NCBI GenBank assembly: GCA_004562915.1
Contig: SFQZ01000010.1
Span: forward strand, 1 to 64,000
Reading direction: 5' to 3'
DNA: 64,000 nt
From: a bacterium
GTDB taxonomy: Bacteria; Bacillota_A; Clostridia; Lachnospirales; Lachnospiraceae
The translations under genes and the position numbers were made by a program. Position 1 is the first letter of the stretch, and every line of letters starts with the position of its first letter. The notes under the pieces are model-generated. The model was not told where the DNA came from. It saw only the letters and a list, made by a program, of their open reading frames with translations, and searched no databases. This document shows, piece by piece, positions 34,234-43,282 of the stretch.

Positions 34234-35443
34234 ATAATTTCATCATATTCTGCAAGTCCTCTTTTGTACATTCCCTCTTTCCATACCGTGCTTTTTCATA
34301 ATAGTAATGAAAGCTTTCTTTTTTCTCTTCCTCCATGTCCAGTTCCCTTTCCAGTTCTTCCGGTGTCTGATAAGGTTTTGGAGGATTTTTTAGTTCTTTC
34401 AGTACACGCTTTTTATATAATTTCCGGATTCTTCCGGAAGGTGAACGATCCCAAAATAAATTTTCTTTTATCTGTCTGTTCAATGTACGCTTTTTTTCCG
34501 CTGAAGGTGCCGCAATCAGTCTTTCGATCCGGTCACCATTTTCCTCTGTAAGGGAATTAAACTGCTGATACATCTCATAAATCTTTTTTATGATCATACG
34601 GATAAAAAGAATCAAAATACCGAGAGCTATCAACCATCCGATAATGTCCAGGATTTTATATAGTAATTCCATAAATGCAGAAGTTTCATGTGGTTCCTGC
34701 ATCATCATATCCTGCATATTTTCTGTTGCTTCCTGTACCATTTCTTCCTGCCCGCCTGTTGGCAAGAGATTAAGAAGAAATGCAATCAGATTTCTTAATG
34801 CACGTCCAGCCTGCCGGATCAACTGATCCACGCCCAGATACGGAGCAACAAGCATGGCGCATACAATAAATCCCGACTGAAGCCACATCATCCAACTGTT
34901 AATCCTTCCCAGACGCTTTACAGGAAGCCGCTCCAGAGAACTGTGTGTTTTAACAAATTCATCCATTTCCGTCATATTTGTATGAAGATTACATATAAGA
35001 AAATATATGCCTGCTCCAAACGAAGCATAAAGGGTCAGGAATTCTCTGCTAAAGTGATTTCCCAAAAGGTACATAAGGAAATATACGATCAGCCATGGAT
35101 ACGCAGGAAGATCAAGCCAGCAGTCACGTTTCCCGGCTCTCGCAGCAAAATAGGAGAATGCTGCGATCACTGCACAGACTCCCATCCAAAATCGTGAAAA
35201 TCCACTGCCGGCTGCAATTGCTGCCAGAAGACCTGATACAACCGCAATCAGAAGATACTGCCAAAAATGCTTCACTTTCTCTACAGAAACAGATAGAATC
35301 CCAATCAGAGGTATCAAAAGGAGACTTTTATAAAAGCTCAGCAAATCATTTGCTAAAATCTGCTGCATCACACAACAGTATAAAGCAGAAAGCAATAGAA
35401 AACCATTACAGATTTCCAGACCTTTAATCACGTATTTTCTCAT
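34232..35443 (-). CDS. Membrane protein with C-terminal DUF4129-like region, partner of MoxR/DUF58
   Basis: A 403-residue protein with about six hydrophobic segments in the first 165 residues and two more around 195-225 and 275-300. The charged cytoplasmic tail (SPSGRIRKLYKKRVLKELKN then a proline-rich PPKPYQTPEELERELDMEEE) resembles the DUF4129 end of transglutaminase-linked proteins. No transglutaminase domain is present. The start ATG overlaps the DUF58 stop (ATGA), with GGGAGGTG upstream. Third gene of a MoxR-DUF58 operon, a set thought to act in metal insertion, complex assembly or envelope functions; its role here is unknown. Confidence 0.75.
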   Translation of the reverse strand: MRKYVIKGLEICNGFLLLSALYCCVMQQILANDLLSFYKSLLLIPLIGILSVSVEKVKHFWQYLLIAVVSGLLAAIAAGSGFSRFWMGVCAVIAAFSYFAARAGKRDCWLDLPAYPWLIVYFLMYLLGNHFSREFLTLYASFGAGIYFLICNLHTNMTEMDEFVKTHSSLERLPVKRLGRINSWMMWLQSGFIVCAMLVAPYLGVDQLIRQAGRALRNLIAFLLNLLPTGGQEEMVQEATENMQDMMMQEPHETSAFMELLYKILDIIGWLIALGILILFIRMIIKKIYEMYQQFNSLTEENGDRIERLIAAPSAEKKRTLNRQIKENLFWDRSPSGRIRKLYKKRVLKELKNPPKPYQTPEELERELDMEEEKKESFHYYYEKARYGKRECTKEDLQNMMKL

Positions 35444-36564
35444 TTTTTCACCTCCCATCGTATCACGGACAAATCAGAGTCCATGGGAAGTGTCATATTC
35501 ATTTCTTTATATAGAGTGGCAATCCATATACCGCCCGCTCCCTGATGTAATAATTCTTTAAATCCTTCATAACAGCTGATCCTCTGATTCTTGGAAATCA
35601 TTACATACGTCCGATAGGTATGATCCATGGATTCTCTCTCCCGAGTCAGCACAAATTCCATTTTATCCGGCTTCTGCACCAGATCTATTCTGGATAAGCC
35701 TTCATTTGCCAGACGCAGCTGCTGCCTGCCGCTTCCCACCTCCAGACGGAAGCACTCTCCGGTCTTCTGATCTCTGCCGTTTGTCCGAACCCCTACAGGA
35801 ATACCGCTCTGGATACATCTGGATATCAAAGATGCCGCAATCCGAATCCCCTCTTCATGGATTTCATCATACTTCCAGATTGTTTCATCCTCAACATCCA
35901 ATAAAAGAACTACTTCCTGTGCAGCTGTAGAACCATACAGATTGACCATCCACTGATCTGATTTTGCGGAGGCTTTCCAGTTGATCCTGCTCATAGGATC
36001 GGAAAGCTGGTATTCACGGATTCCCTGAAATTCAAAAGGATCTTCAAACAGACTCTTTTTTGCCAGAACAGAACCCATCACTTTCTGGAAAGGAATTTCC
36101 AACTGTCTTTCATCCACAAGGGAAGGGTATACATAAAAATGGTCCGGATGGCTGAGTGTTTCATAATGCTTTTGAGTCATCAACGGACTTCTGGTGACCA
36201 GTTCTACTTTATCCAACTCATAAAAGCCTCTTTTACTGCAGTGAAACGGAATGGTTCTGGTAATTCTCTGATAACTGCCTACCGAAAATATATCTCTTTT
36301 GTAACACTGATCCGAAACACTTGTATTTTCTCCGTCTGCAAACCAAAGATTTCTGTGAATATGAAAACCCACCTGCAAAAGAGGAAGAAAAAGCCATTTG
36401 TTATTTGTAATCGTTTCTGTCAGCTGTGCGTCCTGCCCTTCCATGGCCGGCTCTTTTTGAAACTCTACCCGTGCATCCAGCTCTCTTTTCCAATGCTGCT
36501 GATAAGCAGCACTTAAAAGGTAGCTCATCAAAAACGCACCGATCAAAATAACTACGATCGTCAT
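35440..36564 (-). CDS. DUF58 domain protein
   Basis: 374 residues. Two hydrophobic segments at the very N terminus anchor it. The DUF58 core is seen in FEFQGIREYQLSDPMSRINW followed by KASAKSDQWMV near residue 200, then EVVLLLDVEDE, a degenerate vWA-like strand. It directly follows moxR with no gap and overlaps the next gene, the classic MoxR-DUF58 pairing. These proteins are assumed to be clients or adaptors of the MoxR ATPase. Function remains general. Confidence 0.88.
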   Translation of the reverse strand: MTIVVILIGAFLMSYLLSAAYQQHWKRELDARVEFQKEPAMEGQDAQLTETITNNKWLFLPLLQVGFHIHRNLWFADGENTSVSDQCYKRDIFSVGSYQRITRTIPFHCSKRGFYELDKVELVTRSPLMTQKHYETLSHPDHFYVYPSLVDERQLEIPFQKVMGSVLAKKSLFEDPFEFQGIREYQLSDPMSRINWKASAKSDQWMVNLYGSTAAQEVVLLLDVEDETIWKYDEIHEEGIRIAASLISRCIQSGIPVGVRTNGRDQKTGECFRLEVGSGRQQLRLANEGLSRIDLVQKPDKMEFVLTRERESMDHTYRTYVMISKNQRISCYEGFKELLHQGAGGIWIATLYKEMNMTLPMDSDLSVIRWEVKK

Positions 36565-37527
36565 TTATTTTCTCTCCCATTCCTCCGTAGGCACTGTGGT
36601 ACGATCCAGAATCTCTCTGATTTTTTTCTCTCCCGTCAAAGCGCTTCCATATCCTCTGGAAAGTACCAGCCGATGCGCCATCACAGAAACTGCCACAGCT
36701 TTTATATCCTCCGGCACCACATATTCTCTGCCATGGATCCAGGCATATGCCTGAGAAGCGTGAAGCAGAGCAAGCGAACCTCTCGGGCTGACACCGGAAA
36801 GAATCTCCTTATCTTCTCTTGTAGCCTGTACAAGCGATACCATATAAGATAGAAGATGGGGATGCACATATACCTGTTTTACAGCTTCTCTTGCGGCAAT
36901 AACATCCATACCACTGCATACGGCTGAGAGGGTCTCATAAGGTTGATCTTCCAGAAAGCGCTGTAAAATAGCCAGTTCTTCTTTTTCTCCCGGCAAACCC
37001 ATCGAAAGCTTCATAAAGAAACGGTCCAGCTGTGCTTCCGGCAGCGGAAATGTACCTGTAGTCTCAAGCGGATTCTGAGTTGCAATAACAAAAAACGGTT
37101 CCTCCAGCTTTCGGGTCACTCCATCCACCGTAACCTGTCTTTCCTCCATACACTCCAGGAGACTGGACTGTGTTCTTGGGGTGGCACGGTTGATTTCATC
37201 TGCCAGAATCATATGGGCAAATACAGGACCTTTCCGAAACTGAAATTCTCCCTTTTTCTGATTAAAATAATTCAGTCCTGTCACATCTGACGGCAAAAGA
37301 TCCGGTGTAAACTGAATTCTCCCAAAGGAAACATCCATAGACTTTGCCAGGGATTTTGCCAGCATCGTTTTTCCGGTTCCCGGCACATCTTCCAAAAGAA
37401 CATGACCTCCCGCGATCAAAGAGGTCAAAACAAGATCGATCACTTTCCCTTTGCCTACCAGTACTTTTTCAATATTTTCTTTTACAGTCTGTACCCAGAC
37501 TCTTTCACCCTCCCTGTTACTTTCCAT
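36565..37527 (-). CDS. MoxR-family AAA+ ATPase
   Basis: AAA+ chaperone-like ATPase of 320 residues. Walker A EDVPGTGKTMLAKSLA at about residue 50, PSDVTG and FRKGPVFAHMILADEINRA (Walker B) near 110, sensor 1 in IATQNPLETTGTFPLPEAQL then DRF near 150, and the C-terminal lid GVSPRGSLALLHASQAYA. First gene of the operon with DUF58 and the DUF4129-like protein. MoxR ATPases help assemble enzyme complexes or activate metal-dependent proteins. Confidence 0.93.
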   Translation of the reverse strand: MESNREGERVWVQTVKENIEKVLVGKGKVIDLVLTSLIAGGHVLLEDVPGTGKTMLAKSLAKSMDVSFGRIQFTPDLLPSDVTGLNYFNQKKGEFQFRKGPVFAHMILADEINRATPRTQSSLLECMEERQVTVDGVTRKLEEPFFVIATQNPLETTGTFPLPEAQLDRFFMKLSMGLPGEKEELAILQRFLEDQPYETLSAVCSGMDVIAAREAVKQVYVHPHLLSYMVSLVQATREDKEILSGVSPRGSLALLHASQAYAWIHGREYVVPEDIKAVAVSVMAHRLVLSRGYGSALTGEKKIREILDRTTVPTEEWERK

Positions 37528-37582
37528 CGTATCTTCATTCCCCTTTCAGCAGTATTCGTTTATCTTTTATATCTCATTATGA

Positions 37583-39136
37583 TCATCGCTTTGTGGTCCA
37601 CTGAGAACAATCCCATACACTGGTGGCCACTGCCTCATAAAATTCAGGCTCATGACACACCATAAGAATGCTTCCTTTGTATTCTTTCAGAGCACGTTTC
37701 AGTTCATCCTTTGCATCCACATCCAGATGATTGGTGGGCTCGTCCAGTACAAGAAGATTTGTCTCCTTATTGATCAGCTTACACAGCCTGACTTTCGCCT
37801 GCTCACCACCGCTCAATACTCTCACCTGACTTTCAATGTGTTTTGTAGTCAGACCACATTTGGCAAGTGCGGACCGGACCTCATACTGCGTGTAGGAAGG
37901 AAATTCCTCCCATATTTCTTCGATACAGGTTTTCGTATTATCTGTCGAAGATTCCTGCTCAAAATAACCGATATACAGATAATCACCCAACTGAGCGAAT
38001 CCTTCCAGCGGTCGAATCAGTCCCAGAATACTTTTCAGCAGTGTGGTTTTTCCGATTCCGTTGGCACCGGTAAGTACTACCTTCTCTCCTCTTTCCATCT
38101 CAAGATTCAATGGAACAGACAATGGTTCTTCATAGCCAATCACCAGATCTTTTGTACAGAAAAGCTGCTTTCCTGCCGTCCTTGCTTCCCGAAACAAAAA
38201 CTGTGGTTTCGGCTTTTCCTGTACCAGTTCTATTTTTTCCATCTTATCCAGCTTTTTCTGACGGGACATGGCCATATTTCTGGTGGATACTCTGGCCTTA
38301 TTTCTTGCCACAAAATCTTTCAGCTCACTGATCTCCTGCTGCTGTCTTTTATATGCCGCCTCCAGCTGCGCCTTCTTCACAGCATAGACTTCCTGAAAAT
38401 GCTCATAATCCCCCACATATCGTTCCAGTTTCTGATTCTCCATATGATAAATAATATTTACCACACTGTTTAAAAACGGAATATCATGAGATATCAGAAT
38501 AAACGCATTTTCATATTCATTCAGATATCTTTTCAGCCATTCAATATGCTGCTCATCCAGATAATTGGTGGGCTCGTCCAGAAGCAAAATATCCGGCTTT
38601 TCCAAAAGCAGTTTTCCAAGAAGGATCTTGGTTCTCTGACCGCCGGAAAGCTCCGTCACATCACTGTCCAGACCCAGTTCAATCAATCCCAGTGCACGTG
38701 CAACTTCTTCCACCTTGGCATCTATGATATTAAAGTCATGCATCGTCAGCAGATCCTGTATGGTACCCAGCTCTTCCAGCATCGTTTCCATCTCTTCCGG
38801 AGACGCTTCTCCCATCTGCTCACAGATCTCATTCATCTTATTTTCCAATTCAAACAGCCAGGAAAACGCCGATGACAGTACATCCCGGATCGTCATTCCT
38901 TTTTCCAAAGATGCATGCTGATCCAGATAACCGACACGGACATTTTTGGCCCATTCAATTTTCCCCTCATCCGGCATCATCTTGTCTGTAACTACTTTAA
39001 AAAACGTGGATTTTCCCTCTCCGTTCGCTCCGATCAGACCGATATGTTCCCCTTTCAGCAGACGAAAGGAAACATCCTGAAAAATCGCCCTGTCACCGAA
39101 TCCGTGAGAAAGGTGTTCTACGTTTAATATACTCAT
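37583..39136 (-). CDS. ABC-F family ATPase (ribosome-associated type)
   Basis: 517 residues with two ABC domains and no membrane part. Walker A of domain 1 is GANGEGKST (about residue 34) and of domain 2 GANGIGKTT (about 355). Signatures LSGGQRTKILLGKLL and LSGGEQAKVRLCKL, Walker B boxes ILLLDEPTNYLD and LLVLDEPTNHLD. The inter-domain linker (about 245-320) is basic and helical, as in ABC-F proteins that bind the ribosomal E site. Closest in look to YkpA/YbiT translation factors; the linker is not long enough by eye to argue for antibiotic resistance. Confidence 0.92.
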   Translation of the reverse strand: MSILNVEHLSHGFGDRAIFQDVSFRLLKGEHIGLIGANGEGKSTFFKVVTDKMMPDEGKIEWAKNVRVGYLDQHASLEKGMTIRDVLSSAFSWLFELENKMNEICEQMGEASPEEMETMLEELGTIQDLLTMHDFNIIDAKVEEVARALGLIELGLDSDVTELSGGQRTKILLGKLLLEKPDILLLDEPTNYLDEQHIEWLKRYLNEYENAFILISHDIPFLNSVVNIIYHMENQKLERYVGDYEHFQEVYAVKKAQLEAAYKRQQQEISELKDFVARNKARVSTRNMAMSRQKKLDKMEKIELVQEKPKPQFLFREARTAGKQLFCTKDLVIGYEEPLSVPLNLEMERGEKVVLTGANGIGKTTLLKSILGLIRPLEGFAQLGDYLYIGYFEQESSTDNTKTCIEEIWEEFPSYTQYEVRSALAKCGLTTKHIESQVRVLSGGEQAKVRLCKLINKETNLLVLDEPTNHLDVDAKDELKRALKEYKGSILMVCHEPEFYEAVATSVWDCSQWTTKR

Positions 39137-39165
39137 CTCAACTCTCCTTTATAATTTCTTTTCAC

Positions 39166-39203
39166 ATAAAAAGGTGCCCCGAGTGTCACGCACCGGAACA
39201 CCT
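39166..39203 (-). terminator. Rho-independent terminator after the gerW operon
   Basis: On the minus strand AGGTGTTCCGG pairs with CGGGGCACCT (with two G-U pairs) and is followed by TTTTTAT. It overlaps the stop of the small membrane protein frame at 39202. Confidence 0.75.
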
Positions 39204-39339
39204 AAGAACAGCAAAATAAATTGTACCCAACAAGCATACAGACCGCTGCTATGATCACTGTCCATACATTAGTGGGAACGATCAGCTGAATCAGCATTCC
39301 CACGCCTATCCAAAATAAGATAAATCCGAGGATCCTCGT
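39202..39339 (-). CDS. Small membrane protein (45 residues), apparent ACG start
   Basis: A short minus-strand frame reads RILGFILFWIGVGMLIQLIV, PTNVWTVIIAAVCMLVGYNL, FCCS and stop. It has two hydrophobic helices with a Pro-Asn turn, which looks like a real small membrane protein of the kind found in Clostridia. The codon at the expected start (39337-39339) is ACG, not ATG, nine bases after AGGAGAGG. In-frame TAA lies two codons further up, so no longer frame is possible. Later starts are GTG (codon 13) and ATG (codon 15), which would remove most of the first helix. It follows gerW by 13 bases and ends in the operon terminator. Confidence 0.5.
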   Translation of the reverse strand, partial: TRILGFILFWIGVGMLIQLIVPTNVWTVIIAAVCMLVGYNLFCCS

Positions 39340-39352
39340 GGTTTACCCTCTC

Positions 39353-39748
39353 CTATTCTTCTTCTTGATTCAGTATATGCTCCACATCATCAGAAGAACA
39401 CTCCTCTTTTTTACCTTTTCCAGTAAATTTATCTGCAAGATCCGGTACCATATCCAGAATCTTGGTGATAGCATCCTGGTTTCTCACGTTAACAAGCTTA
39501 GTTCCGTTTTTATTGATCACCAGAACTGCGGAAGGAGAAATCTTTCCTCCCATACCGCCGCCGCCATTATTCTTTGCATTCTCAGCAAATGCTCCGGCTG
39601 CCACACCAAAAGATACATCCACCAGCGGTAAAATAATGTTATCTCCTGCCGTAATCGCATCACCCACAACCGTCTTTGTGGTTATAAAACTGTCCATTCC
39701 TTTGAACAATGCCTCTACTGTGTTCTGAAAATTATTATTGTCTGCCAT
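39353..39748 (-). CDS. gerW: GerW family sporulation protein (YtfJ)
   Basis: 131 residues. The core DAITAGDNIILPLVDVSFGV and GAFAENAKNNGGGGMGGKIS followed by PSAVLVINKNG is the conserved GerW region. In Bacillus this protein affects spore germination, and it is common in spore-forming Clostridia. It follows the DUF2953 gene by five bases, the same ytfI-ytfJ pairing known from Bacillus. It supports the host being a spore former or derived from one. Confidence 0.92.
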   Translation of the reverse strand: MADNNNFQNTVEALFKGMDSFITTKTVVGDAITAGDNIILPLVDVSFGVAAGAFAENAKNNGGGGMGGKISPSAVLVINKNGTKLVNVRNQDAITKILDMVPDLADKFTGKGKKEECSSDDVEHILNQEEE

Positions 39749-39753
39749 ATGAA

Positions 39754-40731
39754 TTATGCCTCCTTCTGTCGAAACCTCTGATAGGTTGCTTTTACTTCTC
39801 TGCTTCGGTAAATCTGTAATGCCTGCAGCAACAGATAACCACCAAATATTCTCCCTCTCAGTTTTACTTCTCCCTCAAAAACCGTCCGGTCAAAAACGGG
39901 AATTATCTGAAATCTGTTTTTATAAAGCGGACACAACAGACTGGCTGCTGCCAGTGCCTTTCCCGTCAGAGCAGGATCGTCAAATCCGAAAAGAAGTTTT
40001 CCTGTTATCTTTCTCGGCATCATATGACGGATCAAAAGTCTGCCTTTTCCTTTCAGGAAATGAACCGCCTGTTTGGTATCATCCATCTGTAAAAATGTAT
40101 ACCACTGTTTTATTTTATCACAGATTCCCCGGAATGTTAACCGTATTTTTCGAATCCCTGCCACTACTTTTCCGGGGAATTTGAAAATTTCTGTGATCAG
40201 ATTCTTTGCCTTATTCCAGATACTGCTTATTTTATCAGAAACAGGATCCTGCGCTTTCTCTATGTTATGATTAACCGTGTCTGTCTGATCTTCCACCTTT
40301 TTCTGTGCTGTATTATGTTTCGTAACATGTTTATCAGCAGCAGTTTTTTCCACACTGTTCTCGTTTTTCGGTCCGGAAAATGATTGTTCGTTTTTGCCTG
40401 ACTGTTTTGCTTCCTTTTTCGCTTCTTTACGCCTTTTCCTTCTGCGCTTTTTTCGGTCTTTCAGCTTATTCATCAGAGCAAACAGTGGAATCCCAAAGAG
40501 ATATACTTCAAATGCAGTCTTTCCTTCGGAATATATCACTCTCACATAAACCAGACGAAACAGCCAGGAAACAGCTGCCTTTCCATAAAGATCATCTTCC
40601 AGTTTGTGACCTTGTGCGCTGTAACATACCGGTACAAATAAAACCGACAGAACGATAAATAACAGGATACCCACTACCACTAACAGAAGAATTCCCAGTA
40701 TTTTTAAAATTGCAATCAGGATATGTAGCAT
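39754..40731 (-). CDS. DUF2953 domain protein (YtfI-like)
   Basis: 325 residues. One N-terminal membrane helix (about 7-33, LVVVGILLFIVLSVLFVPV), a Lys/Arg-rich stretch with KKRRRKRRKEAKKEAKQ near 95, and a long charged low-complexity linker to about 175. The DUF2953 part at the C terminus contains GFDDPALTGKALAAASLLCP near 250 and YLLLQALQIYRSREVKATY at the end. The family is tied to sporulation through its constant neighbour gerW. Function unknown. Confidence 0.85.
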   Translation of the reverse strand: MLHILIAILKILGILLLVVVGILLFIVLSVLFVPVCYSAQGHKLEDDLYGKAAVSWLFRLVYVRVIYSEGKTAFEVYLFGIPLFALMNKLKDRKKRRRKRRKEAKKEAKQSGKNEQSFSGPKNENSVEKTAADKHVTKHNTAQKKVEDQTDTVNHNIEKAQDPVSDKISSIWNKAKNLITEIFKFPGKVVAGIRKIRLTFRGICDKIKQWYTFLQMDDTKQAVHFLKGKGRLLIRHMMPRKITGKLLFGFDDPALTGKALAAASLLCPLYKNRFQIIPVFDRTVFEGEVKLRGRIFGGYLLLQALQIYRSREVKATYQRFRQKEA

Positions 40732-40733
40732 TT

Positions 40734-41081
40734 TTACTCACCCACTTCACTTTCATTCTCTTCTGTCAGTCTCTCCTCCAGATACCGGCGGACATCCGTA
40801 TTTCCCTGCTTTTGATAGGTCTCTTCTATGATTTTTTCCACCACTTCCAAGGCTTCTGTGTATCCGGCCGCCAGTCCCACGATCATAGGACAAAGCTTTC
40901 TTAATGTTTTTTGAGTCAGTTGATTTGCCTGAATAATCTCCAGCAGATTCTTTTCATTAGATGCCAGTGTGATCAGATAAATATCAAACTGCAGTTTACC
41001 CTGATTAACTTTTTTTATAACAGCGGGAGCTTTCTTTTTAGCATTATCCCCTATATAAAGCTTCTTATACCATTTTAGCAT
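40734..41081 (-). CDS. Uncharacterised soluble protein in the gerW operon
   Basis: I do not recognise this 115-residue, mostly helical, charged protein. The N terminus MLKWYKKLYIGDNAKKKAPA is basic, the middle LDIYLITLASN-like FDIYLITLASNEKNLLEII may be a strand-helix unit, and the C terminus is acidic. The frame extends to TTG at 41093, but ATG at 41081 has better distance from AGAAGG. It lies between PPK2 and DUF2953 with gaps of 16 and 2 bases, so it is part of that operon. Confidence 0.72.
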   Translation of the reverse strand: MLKWYKKLYIGDNAKKKAPAVIKKVNQGKLQFDIYLITLASNEKNLLEIIQANQLTQKTLRKLCPMIVGLAAGYTEALEVVEKIIEETYQKQGNTDVRRYLEERLTEENESEVGE

Positions 41082-41097
41082 CGATAAACTCAACCTT

Positions 41098-42636
41098 CTA
41101 CTTTTCTTCTTCTTTCAGACGTTTTTCGATGGCATCGACTACAGACTGCAATACTTTGATCCGGGCATAGTACTTACTATTTCCTTCCACTATGATCCAT
41201 GGTGCATATGTGGTCGATGTATGTACCAGCATATCATCCACCGCCTGTTCATACTGATCCCATTTTTCACGATTTCTCCAGTCCTCGTCTGTGATCTTCC
41301 ACTGCTTTTCCGGATTTTCCATTCTCTCTTTGAATCTTCTCGCCTGTTCATCTTTATCAATCTGAAGCCAGAACTTCAGGACCACGGCTCCGGAATGCAC
41401 CCAGTTGGCTTCCATATCATTAATTTCTTTATAAGCCCTGCTCCACTCATCTTTCGTACAGAAACCTTCGATTCTTTCTACCATAACTCTTCCATACCAG
41501 GTACGGTCGAAGATGGCAATATGCCCCTTTTTCGGAACATTATTCCAGAATCTCCAAAGATAATGATGCGCCCTCTCGATATCATTGGGAGATGCGGTAG
41601 GATTTACCTGATATCCCCTTGGATCCATCTTTTCTGTCAACCGTTTGATGGCGCCGCCTTTTCCTCCGGCATCCCAGCCCTCAAATCCAAGAATCACAGG
41701 AATTCGTTTTTGATACAATTCTCCATGCAGTTCCTGAATCCTGTTCTGCAATTTTTCCAGTTTTTCTTTATACTCTTCTTTCGTATAACTCAGACTGAGA
41801 TCCGCACTGTTCAAACTGGATGTTCGAAGAACAGAATCTTCACCTGTGGACTTTTCAGCAGCTTTTTCCGTTACTCCCTGCTTTTTCAGGGCATCTTCTT
41901 TTGCTTTCGCCTCTTTTTCCTGCTTAACTTCCTGGATTTTCTGTTCCATCGCCGCAATCACCGCAGAGTAAATCTTAACCGTCGCAAATTCTTTGTCTGT
42001 CGCTTCAATGATATGCCACGGAGCATAATCTGTATCTGTTCTCTGGAGCATCTCATCGTTCATCTTTTTATATTCATCGTACTCTTTGTTTCTCTTCAGA
42101 TCGGCTTCCGTCACACGCCATGCGCTGGACTTGGATTCCATAAGCTTTTTAAACCGTTTTTTCTGTTCTTTCTTATCGATGGCAAGAAACAGTTTGATAA
42201 TGACATAGCCTCCGTCCGTAAGCTGTCGTTCAAAAGAATTAATTTCTTCGTACGCATAACCCAATTCCTTTAATGTAGTAACTCCATCAAAACGGTCAAC
42301 CAGTACTCTTCGGTACCAGCTTCTGTCAAAGATTGCGATTCGTCCTTTCTCCGGTGTCTTTGTCCAGAATCTCCACAAAAACGGACGAAGCTGCTCATCT
42401 TTTGACTCGCCGTTAATCGCATAAACGCAAAATCCTCTGGGATCTAATGCAGAAATCAGTTTACTGATCTGTACACCCTTTCCCGCAGCTCCGAATCCTT
42501 CAAAAACAATCATCACCGGAATACCCAATTCCTTACATTCCCGCTGAAGCCTTGATAACCGGGGCATCATGTTTTCCATTCTTGCTTTGTACTCATCCTT
42601 CTCCATCTTTTTCGTTAAATCAATCTGATCCAACAT
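41098..42636 (-). CDS. Two-domain polyphosphate kinase 2 family protein (polyphosphate:AMP phosphotransferase-like)
   Basis: 512 residues with two tandem PPK2 domains. The C-terminal domain has a complete Walker A loop FEGWDAGGKGGAI and lid region, DPRGY, and DRTWYGRVMVERIEGF. The N-terminal domain has FEGFGAAGKGVQI: the catalytic Asp found in the second domain is replaced by Gly, while DRSWYRRVLVDRFDG is kept. Two-domain members (class II, PAP) phosphorylate AMP with polyphosphate, with the C-terminal domain active. A Lys/Glu/Ala-rich linker joins the domains. ATG at 42636 has AAAGGAGGG upstream and is preferred over 42654. Confidence 0.9.
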   Translation of the reverse strand: MLDQIDLTKKMEKDEYKARMENMMPRLSRLQRECKELGIPVMIVFEGFGAAGKGVQISKLISALDPRGFCVYAINGESKDEQLRPFLWRFWTKTPEKGRIAIFDRSWYRRVLVDRFDGVTTLKELGYAYEEINSFERQLTDGGYVIIKLFLAIDKKEQKKRFKKLMESKSSAWRVTEADLKRNKEYDEYKKMNDEMLQRTDTDYAPWHIIEATDKEFATVKIYSAVIAAMEQKIQEVKQEKEAKAKEDALKKQGVTEKAAEKSTGEDSVLRTSSLNSADLSLSYTKEEYKEKLEKLQNRIQELHGELYQKRIPVILGFEGWDAGGKGGAIKRLTEKMDPRGYQVNPTASPNDIERAHHYLWRFWNNVPKKGHIAIFDRTWYGRVMVERIEGFCTKDEWSRAYKEINDMEANWVHSGAVVLKFWLQIDKDEQARRFKERMENPEKQWKITDEDWRNREKWDQYEQAVDDMLVHTSTTYAPWIIVEGNSKYYARIKVLQSVVDAIEKRLKEEEK

Positions 42637-42654
42637 ATACAACCCTCCTTTCAT

Positions 42655-42735
42655 ATTCTGAATGTGCTTCGCACATTCCTCTTAATAGCAAACAAGGAAG
42701 GGTATATGTACATCCCTCCCTTGTCCAACGAAACA
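42655..42735 (-). other. Two hairpins between the Nudix gene and PPK2 gene
   Basis: On the minus strand ACAAGGGAGGGAT pairs with ACCCTTCCTTGTTT-type sequence (about 42690-42730), a weak terminator for the Nudix gene. GAATGTGC-GAA-GCACATTC (about 42659-42678) is a second, perfect hairpin directly before the PPK2 ribosome site and could influence its translation. Confidence 0.45.
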
Positions 42736-42741
42736 GTTACG

Positions 42742-43194
42742 CTAAAAATACTTGCGATTTCCCCACAGGTTGGATTTCCTTAAATCCAAATATTCATTAT
42801 ATGCCATTTCCAATATTTGACGTTCATTGGAAAATTTAAGCAGATGGTAAGCTTCGTGGAATTTGTAATATCCGGAATCAACAAAATACTCCTCGCGTTG
42901 GGGTTTGCTATAATAACTGTTCGCCATCATCAGATACCAATGTACTTCTTTTTCAACCGTATCCTCCGGTACTGAAAAACTGTACTGACTTTTCCCGATA
43001 TATTTGATGACAGATGCCTGTACTCCGGCCTCCTCTCTTACTTCCCGTATTGCTGTATCCTTATACTCTTCTCCAGCTTCCACAGTTCCCTTGGGAAGAA
43101 CCCAGCCTTCATACTTATTCTTATAACTTTTGTATAAAGTAAGAATCTTCCCCCGATATATTACCACTCCGCCACAGCTTGTTGCCTCAATCAT
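42742..43194 (-). CDS. Nudix hydrolase
   Basis: 150 residues. The Nudix box is perfect: GTVEAGEEYKDTAI followed by REVREEAGV at about residues 35-57. The substrate is some nucleoside diphosphate linked to another group, often diadenosine polyphosphate for such short proteins (ALPKGT-like VLPKGTVEAGE). Ribosome site AGGAGG lies upstream of ATG 43194, and a clear promoter is seen at 43236-43264. It is a separate unit ahead of the PPK2 operon. Confidence 0.92.
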   Translation of the reverse strand: MIEATSCGGVVIYRGKILTLYKSYKNKYEGWVLPKGTVEAGEEYKDTAIREVREEAGVQASVIKYIGKSQYSFSVPEDTVEKEVHWYLMMANSYYSKPQREEYFVDSGYYKFHEAYHLLKFSNERQILEMAYNEYLDLRKSNLWGNRKYF

Positions 43195-43235
43195 TTGCGT
43201 TCCTCCTGTAATGCGTTGTGTTATTTATTGATTTT

Positions 43236-43264
43236 AGTATACCTCTTTTCGGAAAACTGTGCAA
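43236..43264 (-). promoter_or_regulatory. Predicted sigma-A promoter for the Nudix gene
   Basis: On the minus strand TTGCAC (43259-43264), 17 bases, TATACT (43236-43241), about 40 bases before the ATG. Confidence 0.6.
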
Positions 43265-43282
43265 CCTTTAATATAACCTTTA

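Noticed and set aside
37583..39136. Antibiotic-resistance type ABC-F protein
   Set aside because: The linker looks like that of housekeeping YkpA/YbiT types and there is no leader peptide or attenuator upstream.
41221..42273. 350-codon plus-strand open frame antisense to the PPK2 gene
   Set aside because: It is the complement of a well-supported gene, is rich in Phe, His and Ile without family motifs, and has no ribosome site.
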